A DNA stretch of 64,000 bases from Ampelomyces quisqualis (taxonomy: Eukaryota > Ascomycota > Dothideomycetes > Pleosporales > Phaeosphaeriaceae), in contig JAGTXZ010000005.1 of the NCBI GenBank assembly GCA_018398575.1, positions 1,798,001-1,862,000 of the forward strand. Direction: 5' to 3'. Made by a program: the position numbers and the translations under genes. The notes below the pieces were generated by a model that worked only from the letters and a program-made list of their open reading frames with translations, did not search any database and was not told where the DNA came from. This document shows positions 24,265-35,000 of this stretch, one piece after another (the first letter of the stretch is position 1; each line of letters opens with the position of its first letter).

Positions 24265-24269
24265 GTATT

Positions 24270-24985
24270 ACACTTGTTTTACGCGTTTCTTACTAATATA
24301 TATGCGTAGATTACCTTTATATTAATATCTATAATGCCTAAGTAAAAGCTAATAAGTATTACTACTAGCTTAATAACTTACTAATATACTACGCTACTAC
24401 TTACCTTTATCTATACTATAAATACTACTATAAGAACTTATAAGAATATAAAGATAAGTAGTTACGCACTATAAACGCTAGGTTTTAAAAGTTATAGTAG
24501 TTATATAAGAGAGTGCTAGCAACTTCTCTACTATAGCTACTTTATATAGGTGTAGTAGATAACGTAATTAAAGCTCTTACTGCGCAGTGTAATTGTATAG
24601 TACGTAACAGCAGTAATAAGTACAATTGCTAGCGTAAAAATAAGCTAAGCTAGAGTATAGCTACGTATTACATTAATAGTAACGCTATCTAGTATTAGAT
24701 TACAATAGCTTTAAAATACTCTTAATTAAGCTATTTTGCAATTAATATACTAACAATCCTAGCATTAAGTTGTAATTGTAAGTAACTATTTAGCAAACTT
24801 AGTAATTTACTTAAGCTAAAATACTATTCTATTAGCAGTAAGCTGCTTGCTGCCTTCTAGCTTATACACTTATAGACCTAAGCTAGATATACATATAAGC
24901 GTAGCAACAACAACAGCAGTAATAGCGCTATTAGTAACAACAAGCTTGCCTGTAAGTATAGTATACAAAACTAGGTAAAGGACAA
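24270..24985 (+). pseudogene. hAT transposase, C-terminal segment with dimerisation domain (RIP-degraded)
   Basis: Continues the transposase after the gypsy insertion. VKANKYYYQLN-like and YYATTYLYLYYKYYY (24350-24430) correspond to the YYAATxLHPxYK block. At 24670-24880 the hAT C-terminal dimerisation domain is readable: an IQYW-like start, YSQLSYFAINILTI, ALSCNCKQLFSKLSNLL (family consensus ASSCxCERMFS), and SKLLAAFQLIH. Several Trp and Gln codons are now TAG or TAA. Together with the upstream segments this makes the hAT assignment firm. Confidence 0.8.
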
Positions 24986-25200
24986 TTAAAGCAACGCGTA
25001 AGGCGTTTAGCAGCTGCTAGCTAATTAAAACACTAAAAATGGAGCGCTAAGACTCTGTATATTAAATATTTGTTAATTAAACAAATATATAAGCTCTAAA
25101 ACACTAAATGAACAAACAAATATAGGCTAGGTGCTAAGCTTTACTAAACAAATTAAATATAGGTGCTATATTTGATTTGATTTGTTTGACGCGGAGTGTG

Positions 25201-26788
25201 GCTGCCTGGCCCTGCTCTTGCATCCGATGTTCTGAGCGTTGCTTTCTTTGCGAAAGAGAAGACCCAGTTGTAAGATTTTATCTCGCGCAATAGCGAAATC
25301 GACTATGGCTGCCGTCCAGTCGTCATGGCCTTGGGAGATGAGCACAAACTGCACGCAGTGGTGTCCGAGAACGAATTGCGCGGCTTGAAGAGGAGCCTTG
25401 ATTCGTCAGTTGTCCGTATTGAGACCCTTGACAACTTGAATAAACGACAAACTGCTGTTGCACCAATTGGAAACGGTGATCGTTTCAATGGTGGAAAGGT
25501 TGCGCCTCGTGGTCTTGGAACTCAGAAGCCGGATCAGCATACTGCGTGCCAAGATGCTGGTATCCTCAATGCAGATGAGGTTTATACGGCTATGAAGGGT
25601 TTGGAGAGAGAGTATGGCCTCGAGCTTTTCACCGCACCTCATAAAACATATGAAGGTAACACGCTCCTTGGTGGTGTCGCCAATAAGGCCGAGAAGATTA
25701 AGAAGGACAAGCAAAAGATATACTTCACCTCGGGAATTCATGCGCGCGAGAGAGGTGGCCCAGACAATCTCATATACTTCATCTCTGACCTACTCTATGC
25801 CAACGAGCACCGCATCGGACTGACCTACGGCAATAAGACTTACTCCAACAAGGATGTCAAAAAGGCGCTCGGGATGGGAATTGTCTTCATTCCGATGACC
25901 AACCCCGACGGTGTGCGCCACGACCAGGCCAACTCGAACCTGTGGCGCAAGAACAGGAACCCGGCTTCTGCGCGACCAAACGAACCATTATCAGTCGGTG
26001 TTGACCTCAATCGCAACTTTGACTTCCTCTGGAACTACACCCTCCACTTCACACCTGAAGTCTCTCCTGCCTCCAACAACGCATCGTCCCAAGCTTTCTA
26101 CGGCACCGCTCCCTTCTCCAAGCCTGAAACCCAAAACATCAAATGGGTTTACGACGTCTTTCCCAACATCAAATGGTATATTGATGTGCACTCTGCAGCA
26201 GGCACGCTGTTGTACTCCTGGGGTGACAACGTAGATCAGTCTTTCGACCCAAAGCAGAACCTGTTCAATCCTGAGTACGACGGCAAGCGTGGTGATGTCA
26301 AAGATGAGATTTACAAGGAGTTTATTGACCAAGAAGACTGGGATAATATTCGTCTTTAGGCAAATCGCACGACTGCTGCTATGAATGCGACTGCGGGAAG
26401 GGCATATTTTCCGCAGCAGGCCGTTGGTCTTTTGTTGGTTTCCACCAGCTTCCCTCATGTACAATCTGCTTGTTATGAGCAAACTGCTTACCATTAGCTT
26501 GCTAGTCCCCTCTCCTTGACTATAAGACTTGCGATAGATCCTATATTCAATTCATCATCAGTTCACTCACACAATCAAGATCTTTATCCGACCAGTGGTG
26601 CTTCAGATGATTGGACCTTCTCAAAGTGGCATAAGAACAAGAATCTCACCAAAACGTATGGATATACCCTGGAGTTTGGATACCCGACAAATTTCTACCC
26701 CACTGCGGAAGAATACGTGCAGAACATTATCGATACTAATGCGGGCTTCATGGAGTTTATCCTGACCGCTGATGAGATTGGTGTGTGA
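25201..26788 (+). pseudogene. M14-type zinc carboxypeptidase, main part (disrupted)
   Basis: The frame resumes at 25202 as LPGPALASDVLSVAFF and meets TAA at 25271. From 25325 there are 344 clean codons to TAG at 26357, then ANRTTAAMNATAGRAYFPQQAV, a candidate 153-nt intron (26427-26579), and a last exon to TGA at 26786-26788. Metallocarboxypeptidase landmarks are all present: Zn ligands HARE (SGIHARERGG) and the His of YIDVHSAAG, substrate-binding NRNFDF, and the catalytic Glu of GYTLEFGYP. A secreted M14 enzyme removes C-terminal residues from peptides outside the cell. Defects: separation from its start by 9.8 kb, TAA at 25271 and TAG at 26357 (each explained by C to T in CpA), and an atypical intron donor (GTCTTT). 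Confidence 0.88.
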
Positions 26789-27115
26789 ACAGGTGTCATG
26801 TAGAGAGTGTAGTGGGAAACTCACAATGTAACGAGAAAAACCTTGACAGAACAGTAGTATGTTTGTGTAGTGTCATACATTCATGTATTATGAATGAGAA
26901 GCTCTAGCCTCTCTGATGATTCGTGAGTGCTCTCAAGCAACGAATCAACGTGCGATCAGGTTTCAGAGATGATGGCAGTCGAAAGGGGCCTCTAACCAGC
27001 GGCAATTATCCAGAGCGATGCTTTCAACGACATCAACAAAATCCTCAGCATCCTTCAATTGGCGTGTTGCGATCTGTAGTTTCAAAGAGTTCCGCTGCAA
27101 TGCCTTGGGCATAGT
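26789..27115. other. Intergenic region between convergent genes
   Basis: Separates the 3' ends of the disrupted carboxypeptidase (plus) and the acidic-tail protein (minus). No gene or repeat is seen. Confidence 0.4.
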
Positions 27116-28078
27116 CTAGCCTTTGGAGATTCTTATCGAGTCTTCGTCAGACCCTGCGGCAAGAGTTTCTGAACGATCATCGGCAGTCGATGCTCCACCG
27201 TCGGACTTCTCGTCGCCTTCCTCGTTGTCTTCATCGCCACTTTCACCCTCATCACTCTCGCTTTCTTCATCATTGGATGATTCCTCCTCTATCAGTCCGA
27301 TCCGACCAACCGCGCGTGACTTCCCCATTTCTTGCATTTGCTCGGCCTTCACTCGCCTCTCTTTCATCTCCTCTTCCCGCTTCTGCTTCAAATCGCTCCC
27401 AAAATTCTTCCACGTGAGTGCCACCTTCACATGCCGTAACTTCGCATCCCACAACGACCCATGCCACTGATTATGTTCTTTATGCGCCGCCTTGACTACG
27501 CGCCTCTCTGTACCCTTACCAAGCGACGCCACGCGATCGAACAGCAGCCGCAGATCATTCTCATCCACGACACCGCCGTCTGCGACCTGGACTTTCCGCG
27601 ATTCAGGATCCCACACCCAACGTTTCAATATGTCCCCGGATATACACCGCTCGAAACAAAACCACTCGATGTTGGCATTGCCCGTACGAAATCCCAGCGC
27701 TGAGCCATCTGACACTTGGCGGCGCGGGAAGACACCGGGGAGATATGCGACTTCGATGCGGCCGGCAGGGATTTCGTCGCCGGGTGGTATATATTGGTCT
27801 TTGAGGAGCGTATCGGAGCCTACGAGCGTATCCATATACCCGTGCGTGTCTCGGCGGAGTAAGTTGCGGAAGTCAAAGACAGAGAGGTATATAGCGCGAA
27901 AATGGTAGATTTCGATGACGCGCTGGTACGAGCGGTATTGGATTTGTTTGAGGCGGAAGGGTGGGTCTGGAGCGAGGGCCTCAGTACCAGAAGAACTTTC
28001 GAAGAGCGCGGCCTTCTTATTTCTTTTCTGGCGACCTTTGGGCTTGGGTGGAGGTCGGATGCACCGGTGGGTTGACAT
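27116..28078 (-). CDS. Conserved-looking protein of unknown function with acidic C-terminal tail
   Basis: A single-exon frame of 320 codons. The N-terminus is basic (PPPKPKGRQKRNKKAA). The middle (residues 40-230) has a globular, protein-like composition with LLRRDTHGYMDTLVGSD, PPGDEIPAGRIEVAYLPG and a Trp/Cys-containing segment EWFCFERCISGDIL. Residues 230-260 are Lys/Glu-rich and probably helical (KQKREEEMKERR). The last 55 residues are a low-complexity Ser/Glu/Asp tail, as in nuclear chaperones and chromatin-associated factors, which is only suggestive. No catalytic motif is visible and I do not recognise the family. The upstream region is shared with the divergent RING-finger gene. Confidence 0.75.
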   Translation of the reverse strand: MSTHRCIRPPPKPKGRQKRNKKAALFESSSGTEALAPDPPFRLKQIQYRSYQRVIEIYHFRAIYLSVFDFRNLLRRDTHGYMDTLVGSDTLLKDQYIPPGDEIPAGRIEVAYLPGVFPRRQVSDGSALGFRTGNANIEWFCFERCISGDILKRWVWDPESRKVQVADGGVVDENDLRLLFDRVASLGKGTERRVVKAAHKEHNQWHGSLWDAKLRHVKVALTWKNFGSDLKQKREEEMKERRVKAEQMQEMGKSRAVGRIGLIEEESSNDEESESDEGESGDEDNEEGDEKSDGGASTADDRSETLAAGSDEDSIRISKG

Positions 28079-28965
28079 TGTCGTGAATGGTTGAGGGGAG
28101 TGCAGTTGAAGAGCTGATTAGTTGATGGGAGAGTTATGATCATTGTCGTTAGTTGGCGATATACGTAGTTCGTGGTCGGAGAGTTGAAGGCTGACTGGTC
28201 GCGCGATGAGAGTGAAAGTGATATTTTGCACGTGAAGGATGAGATGAAATCGAGGCGCGTGGACTGCGCTGGTAGTACTACGTGAGTTGAAAAGGTAATA
28301 TCAGATGTTAAACCCATGCTGTGTGGTCGATAGTGGGAGCAGGCAGTCGTGAATTTCAGAAGAAGGGACAGTCACGTGATGTGGCGAAGGAGGAAGGTAA
28401 GCATGAGGTCACGTCGAACTCACATGTAGCAATATTCAAGGGCCATGTATAGTTGTAACAACATCCGATTTTGAGATTGACTAGCCTAGGAAACAATGTG
28501 CAGGATCGTAGATAGTTGGTTCCGGTGTGAACAGGGAATTAGCTATCTCTTTTTGTGACAAACCCTTTTTCTGTGTCGAAACAACAGGACATATAATGAA
28601 CAGACTTGTGAGTTAATCCAATTCCTCCATACAAGTGGAGCTATGCCTTAGCAGTCCCATTGTGAGTTGTCGATGTTTGTACAATGGGGCCTTCATGTTC
28701 AGCACGATGCACTAAGATATTCGACACATCACACACTCTCAATCAATTGTTTTCTGCACATAGTTAGTCACCCTTGCATAAAAAGCTAAATTTGCTGCAT
28801 ATTTCTCATCATAATTCACACGAAACCCAAACCCTGAAACCAACACCCTAACACCGTAAACTATGCCAAACTATCTCGATCAAAGGAAAGGCGAAAAAGC
28901 GCCCTCTCAAGTCATTTCCACTTGGCTACCTCACTTCCCTTTTCTTACCTCACGTACACGATGCG
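28079..28965. promoter_or_regulatory. Divergent promoter region with two CACGTG boxes
   Basis: 887 bp between the start codons of the acidic-tail protein and the RING-finger protein. It contains CACGTG at 28229-28234 and the fully palindromic TCACGTGA at 28372-28379. CACGTG is the site of bHLH factors of the Cbf1 type in fungi. Whether either site is used is not known from sequence. Confidence 0.4.
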
Positions 28966-30243
28966 ATGAGTATTCGATCATACATTATTCCGTCCCTAGC
29001 TGAAGCCGCTGACCAAGCAGTCGAATACATCCTCACAGACGCCGATGAACGTTTGGATATATCGGAATACCGAGCTCTCGCGAAGGAAATGTTCCTGACT
29101 CGTGTTTATCTGAGCCCTTCCAGTGTACAACTGAAGCGCGACCTCTTCAACGTTCCGATAGATGATTTCTTCGACATATGTGTTCAATCTTTGCGCCAAT
29201 GGGAGGCCACGGATGTTAGTTTCGAAGAACTGGCACACTGGATTGCGGGATGTGCTATACATCCCAAAGCTGATACAAACAGATCTTTGGGGCCATCACT
29301 GGGTCGTTACAGTCTCCGATTTCCTGTACCATTGACCTGGCATAGTGAGCAAGAGGTAATGCTAACAAACGAATTCCGAACGACGTACTCGACGACCCTA
29401 GAGCAATTTCCCGAAATGGCTGAAACACTGCTAACTATAGCCACATTTCTCCCGTCGGATGACATTGTGCAAGCTATTCAGCAATTCTTACAATTCGCCA
29501 TGAACATGGTCGATGTGTGGATAGTATATGAGAACTCACCTGAACCGAGGGACCATGTTCTTCAAGTGGCTTTGGACTGTGTCTCCCTGGCCTGGGGCAA
29601 TATGCTTGATGCGCCATTCTCAGGACTATCTTGTCATTTGCGCTATCAATTGAGTCTTATGAACATTGAGCAACACTTTTTGAAGGTTATGAACAATTTG
29701 CTGCGCAGGAGTCGTTTACATGGAACTCGGCCAGCAGTCCTTCATTTCATGTTGTGGCAGTACACTTTGCAAGCAATCGCGCAGATCGATAATTACCGTA
29801 TCAGCAAGGACCTTTTCAAGTCTATTGTGGTATCGAACTTCAATTTCCCATCTGGAGAATATGAGGACATGCCCGAGTATTACCGTCCGGCTAAGACAGT
29901 GGATCAAGTAACCACTCTCCTCAACGCTCATACCCGCCCTTGGGCAGACGAGGCTCTGAAGCCTGTTCCTATCAAGGCTATTGGCTGTCCAAACGATCCT
30001 CATGACTTGGGTTCTCTAGTACTTGAAGCGCCCGCCACTGACCGGTGCACAATCTGCCAAGACGACTTCAGCGACCCGGCCAATGATTTCATGAGCCTGA
30101 AGACATGTGGACATGTTTTTCATTACGACTGTGTTTATATTCTCGCGAACAGGGTAAGCCTTGGCGTGACAGCGATTCAATGCCCAAATTGTAGAGTTCG
30201 ACTCTGCGATGCGCGCGATTACCAGGCGGTATTGGAGTCTTAA
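28966..30243 (+). CDS. RING-finger protein, probable E3 ubiquitin ligase
   Basis: A single-exon frame of 425 codons. A C-terminal RING lies at residues 361-411: CTIC, then TCGH, VFHYDC, and CPNC, giving the ligand order C-C-C-H-H-C-C-C (RING-H2). Residues 1-340 are predicted mostly helical with no motif I can name. They include DVSFEELAHWIAGCAIHP and a Tyr/Pro stretch DMPEYYRPA just before the RING. RING-H2 proteins recruit an E2 enzyme for ubiquitin transfer; the N-terminal part probably selects the substrate. No transmembrane segment is evident, so a soluble protein is expected. Start choice: the ATG follows a pyrimidine-rich leader. Confidence 0.85.
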   Translation: MSIRSYIIPSLAEAADQAVEYILTDADERLDISEYRALAKEMFLTRVYLSPSSVQLKRDLFNVPIDDFFDICVQSLRQWEATDVSFEELAHWIAGCAIHPKADTNRSLGPSLGRYSLRFPVPLTWHSEQEVMLTNEFRTTYSTTLEQFPEMAETLLTIATFLPSDDIVQAIQQFLQFAMNMVDVWIVYENSPEPRDHVLQVALDCVSLAWGNMLDAPFSGLSCHLRYQLSLMNIEQHFLKVMNNLLRRSRLHGTRPAVLHFMLWQYTLQAIAQIDNYRISKDLFKSIVVSNFNFPSGEYEDMPEYYRPAKTVDQVTTLLNAHTRPWADEALKPVPIKAIGCPNDPHDLGSLVLEAPATDRCTICQDDFSDPANDFMSLKTCGHVFHYDCVYILANRVSLGVTAIQCPNCRVRLCDARDYQAVLES

Positions 30244-32021
30244 AAATACAGTCCGAAGTCATATTGGCAGTCATGTTTCGGGTGAATCACACCAAGATTA
30301 TAGTATGTGTTGTGGCCGTGGATTTCGACGAGCTTACACGCAAGAAGACACAAATGCTTTCCGCTACATTTACACAGTGATATAGCTAGACTTCAAGGCG
30401 ATCTATTGTGTTGTAGGCACTACAAATAGTCCTAAATAAAATTTCATATCTTTTATGTTCTATGCCTAAACTCGTGCAGGGGATGACTTTGAATATTAGT
30501 AAGTGAATTTCTCACAGAAAATAGAGCTCCAATCCTAGCAAGGCGTCATGATGTCAACAAAAGCGCCTGAAAGCCAATTCCTAGTACAATATGTCTACAA
30601 ATTGAGAAAGAACATAGAGCCACGACATCTTCCGTGTGTTCAGTGTCAAACGAAACAGAAATAGTATCATGACATATCATAATATGGTACAATTAACGGG
30701 TGATAATCCTTAGCATTGGCTGGAATGCGAACTACTCTCTTTGTTCCAACACTTCTGTGGATCTCTCTATGGTCCAGTCTAAACATGTGTACTCATTGCT
30801 TGTTTGATAAATGCAACTTCCTGCACCTGCTTTATCAAATCTGCAGGTGTACTGTTCCTACTGCCTAGGCACAAAGACTAGTGCCGCATCCGGTGCTGGG
30901 TTACTAGTTCCAACGAAGTTGCCCTCCGCATCTTTCCCCTAATGATACAAGTAATATCTATGCTTTATATTTCTTACCGCGACAGATTGCGTTGGTGTAC
31001 CAGTCTTGCGACAGAAGGGGTAACCTCCCGTGCAGGCTTTTTCTGTACATAAGCGAAGTCACTAGGACTGATATGGTCTCCTCGCGGTCGCCAACGGCAA
31101 GAAACTTCATGTTTGCATGGAGCTCGTATGTGAGGGAATCGTTCAAGGCGGTTGCGAGGTGTCCAGGGAGTATATAGGTAGGGCATCTTGCTAGCGTGCT
31201 CGAGCTGTTTCGGGTTAGGTTAGTAAGGATTTTGATGTTGCCCATGACAATTCGATTGTTTGACATGGTGATAAATTCGGGTGGACTGAGTATAAAACGG
31301 TTGGGACAGATGTGATTGGAAACGTTCAAAGACTTGCTAGAAGTAATGTTTCGCGTTCTTTCGATCGGCAATGCAAGCAAAGGTAAGAGTCCTAAGCCTT
31401 CATTCACTGCTCCAGACAATTCAGGCGACATGGTCATTACTGAAAATGTGGACCAAGGCATCCGATGTAACACCGAAGTCCTGCTTCGTTGCTTAGGATA
31501 AGTGCTTCAGATGCACAGATGCACAGATGTTCAAAACGTGATCAACCCAATCATGGCAGCGTTCGGTTTAGGCGATTCCAGATCGACAACTAGCTTTTTA
31601 TAGTTAGATCCTTCGATCCGCCCGTCGATGGGATAGCTCAGATAGCTCAGATCCGGGGTCGCGCCTCACAACCAGGCGGTGCGCTTTTGCTTTGAAGTTT
31701 CGACCGTGATCAGATGACCCCCAGCGTCCCTACGTACTTCCGAACCGAGTACTGTCTCAAGCAATAACCATACTTGCGTTCGGAGACCGTAGTCAGCTTG
31801 TGGCAATGCGCCTCTGCATGTAGCTAGAGCTTCAACGTCAGGTTTGATGTCGCCTCAACGCTAGAAGAACTTAGCAATATGGACCGCGCCTGGCCTCGTC
31901 GGTGGTGCGGAGAGGCCTGTCAGCCTTTCAACGCGTCGCATGAACAGGCTCTTGTGACGAATGCGAGCAATGCAACCTACAGTACACTTGCGAGAAGCCG
32001 CCAAGCATCGCGGCGAGAGCA
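30244..32021. other. Intergenic region with one doubtful ORF
   Basis: About 1.8 kb without a convincing gene. A 171-codon minus-strand frame at 30958-31473 (starting MLHRMPWSTFSV) has no domain and no codon signature that distinguishes it from chance. Short direct repeats (GATGCACA at 31508-31530; ATAGCTCAG twice at 31634-31651) are present. Confidence 0.4.
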
Positions 32022-35000
32022 ATGAGCGCTTCGAACGGATCATCGACAGCAGAGCAGCACTACCACCAGGCCTTGGGAAATGACCACGCGCGACGGACCA
32101 TACGAACAATTCCCGAGCTGAAGCGCGAATCCTCGCGTGAGACTTTGGCCGCGGTCAACTTATTACATGCCCTCGACATCGACGACCGTCCTTCCTTCGC
32201 GATCCAAACGCAACCAGCGCCGTCGTACGATGCGGGTGTATTTCTGGAGCTGGTCTACTACAACAATGCTTTGGCCAACACCGATGGCTTGTTAGCCAGA
32301 GTGACGGGGCATCCGGACGGAACAAGCGTGTTCTACGAACACGACTCGCAACATGCGTTCAGGAAATGGTCGCTGGGCGTCGGCGATGAGAATGATTTCG
32401 CGCGACGGGGCAATGCATACATGTTTGATGGGCTTATATGGACGGCGGTAGTTGTCGAGGGCCACAAGATTGTGAGCGGACTACACGCATCACTGCTATG
32501 GCCAGAGATCGGTCCCCGCAAACATCACGAGAACCATGTAAAGTCTCAACACATGCCAGTACAAGGGCGGGCGCCTACTGTACCGCCAGATCCATCGCCA
32601 CAAAAAACTCCTTCCGAATATACTCCGCCGTCGCTGGGCACGACACATGGTCCTTTCGATGTGACTCTACCCGAGCCACCAGAGTCCGTCCTGAGCGAGC
32701 ATATCAAGCACTTTCGTGCCGTGGACTGGGCACATACACCGCTCGGGGCTATGCCGAGCTGGCCGCCGGAGCTACGCACCGCTGTGAACATGTGCCTCAA
32801 CGACACCCATCCGTGTATGTTGTTTTGGGGCGACGACGTGATCATGATATATAATGCTGCATATGTGCAGCTGATTGGTGTTATGCACCCGTACGCTATG
32901 GGTCTCAGCGCGCGGGAGGTTGCGAGCGACTACTGGCCCACGTTTCAACCTCTCATTGACCGTATCAATATCACTGGACAATCTGTATGCGACAACGAGG
33001 TACCGATCTTCATCGACCGCCTTGGATTTCTTGAAGAAACGTATTGGACGTTTCAATTTATACCTGTAATCAATGGCAAGGGCGTCATTGCCGGGTATTA
33101 TCATCCTCTTTTTGAGACGACTAAGTAATGAACCCGTCGCCGAAGCTGACTATAATGAAGCTGACGAGACCAGAAACAGCTTGCTTGAACGTCAGGTGTC
33201 GAGCCTCGTTGAACTAGCCACCAAAACTGCCAAGGCACGCACTCTTCCTTCGTATTGGGACCTCGCTACAGATACATTAAAGCTCAACGCCAAAGATGTG
33301 CCGTTCGCACTTCTATATGCGGCCGACAGCCAGCATGGATCCGACGTAGGCTCAGTGTCATCTCCAGGCAGTCTACCTCCTATCGAGACATATCTGCTCA
33401 AAGGCTCTATAGGCGTCGTACGGGACCATGCTGTTGCGCCATCTTGCATCGATGTTCAACAAGGAGCACACATTCTCCAGCCATTCTTCACACAGGCCAT
33501 CAAATCGAAGAAAGCTGCCATTATCAATCTCGAAGAACTTGCGTTGTCTGATGCCGACATCGATAGTATCGACTGGAAGGGTTATGGCGAGCCTTGTAGA
33601 ACTATCGTAGTGTGCCCGCTGGCACTTACTACAGGCGATCAAGTGGAAGGATTCTTAGTGCTTGGCACCAATCCTCGCAGGCCATTTGATGAGACCTACC
33701 AGCAATTCGTGCACGTCATGCTGCGGCTTCTTGCGACGTCTTTGGCGTCCGTTGTTTTATTCGAAGAAGAGGTGCGGCAGAACGAGAAAGCCATCGGTCA
33801 AGCTTCTGCAATGCAAGAACAACTTCTTGCCGAGCTTCAGACGAAAGAAAAACGCTTTCAAAGGTTTGCAGAACGGGCGGACGTTGCCATCTTCATCATG
33901 GACGCTTCGGGCAAGTACACCTATCGCAACCAGCGTTGGTATGACATTTTTGAAGTGGCTGCAACAGACGATGATGTCATGGGTGCATGGCTGAACATTG
34001 CTTTTCCGGAGGACATTGCCAAATGCGAAGGCGTTTTCGCCAGGCTTGTCATGCACAAGGAAGCGGTATCATTTGAGCTCAGAACCAAGATGCCCTGGCT
34101 GCCACCGCCGGATGTCTCGCGACCTGAGTCTGAATCCGTAGAACACTTCCGATGGATTCTGTGCTCTGCTTATCCCGAGTTAGGCGCCAACGGCGAGCTG
34201 GTCGAAATCGTTGGAAATGTGACCGACATTTCTAAACAGAAATGGGCCGAGGACATCCAGAAAATACGGACTGATAGTGCTTTGGAGGCAAAGCAGCATC
34301 TAGAGCATTTCATCGACACGACATCACACGAAATGCGTAATCCTTTGTCTGCAATCATGCAGAGCGCTGATGGTATCTTGGCCGCTTACAATTTTGAAAA
34401 TGATACCCATTCACCACCGTCACCTTTCGCCTGGTCCAGCTTCCTTGAGCAGACAATAGACGCCGCACAAACCATTGCGCAGTGTACTCAACACATGCGG
34501 CACATTGTCGACGATATCCTCACGATATCGAAATTGGATTCCGGTCTTTTGGTCATTACACCGGTCGACGCCCAACCGGAAAGCCTCGTGAAACACGCTG
34601 TCAAAATGTTCGAAGCTGAAGCAAAGGCTTCTTCCGTTGAAATGTCCTTCACGACAGACCAGTCGTATCGTGACATGGAGCTATCTTTCGTATCCTTGGA
34701 CCCTACGCGGTTGCTGCAGATCCTCATCAACCTTCTCACGAATGCGATCAAATTTACCCGACTCGAAAAGACCCGACGCGTGTCCGTTGTTTTATCTGCT
34801 AGTATGATGATGCCTGAATCATCGGCAAAAGGGATACAGTTCATTGAGGAAAAGCTAGTAGAGGAGGATCGTCACCTGAAGGATGATTGGAAGCAAGCCG
34901 AAGACACCGTCTTTCTTCAGTTTAATATTACGGACACTGGCCGTGGTTTATCAGAGGATGAAAGAGCATCACTTTTTACACGCTTCAGTCAGGCATCGCC

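Larger units (their letters stand above)
17486..24269 (+). mobile_element. Ty3/gypsy chromovirus (complete, RIP-inactivated) nested in the hAT element
   Basis: The element proper is 17491-24264 (6774 bp), with 5-bp target duplications GTATT at 17486-17490 and 24265-24269. Two 455-bp LTRs begin TGTTACAAACC and end TCTTAACA. Plus-strand order is gag with zinc knuckle, reverse transcriptase, RNase H, integrase, chromodomain, which identifies a chromovirus. A purine-rich tract (GAGTAAAAGAAGAGAATAG) lies just before the right LTR and is the polypurine tract. The coding region is full of TAA/TAG codons. Confidence 0.92.
15375..25200 (+). mobile_element. hAT DNA transposon inserted in the carboxypeptidase gene (contains a nested gypsy element)
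   Basis: The element is bounded by the 8-bp duplication GCTGCCTG (15367-15374 and 25201-25208). Left end CATAGCCCGCAACAAACAAA and inverted right end CACACTCCGCGTCAAACAAA match at 14 of 20 positions, several differences being C/T or A/G changes. Without the nested retrotransposon the element is about 3.05 kb, a normal size for a fungal hAT. Stop-riddled transposase segments are readable on the plus strand on both sides of the nested element. CpA and TpG are strongly depleted in favour of TpA, as expected from RIP. Confidence 0.9.

Noticed and set aside
30958..31473. 171-codon minus-strand open frame
   Set aside because: No motif or family resemblance; kept only as a remark in the intergenic entry.
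31634..31690. tRNA-like TAGCTCAG element
   Set aside because: The D-arm-like TAGCTCAG is simply a direct repeat, and no B-box or cloverleaf follows.
32022..33128. Separate 368-codon gene before the histidine kinase
   Set aside because: A consensus 49-nt intron at 33125-33173 removes the stop and joins it in frame to the kinase.
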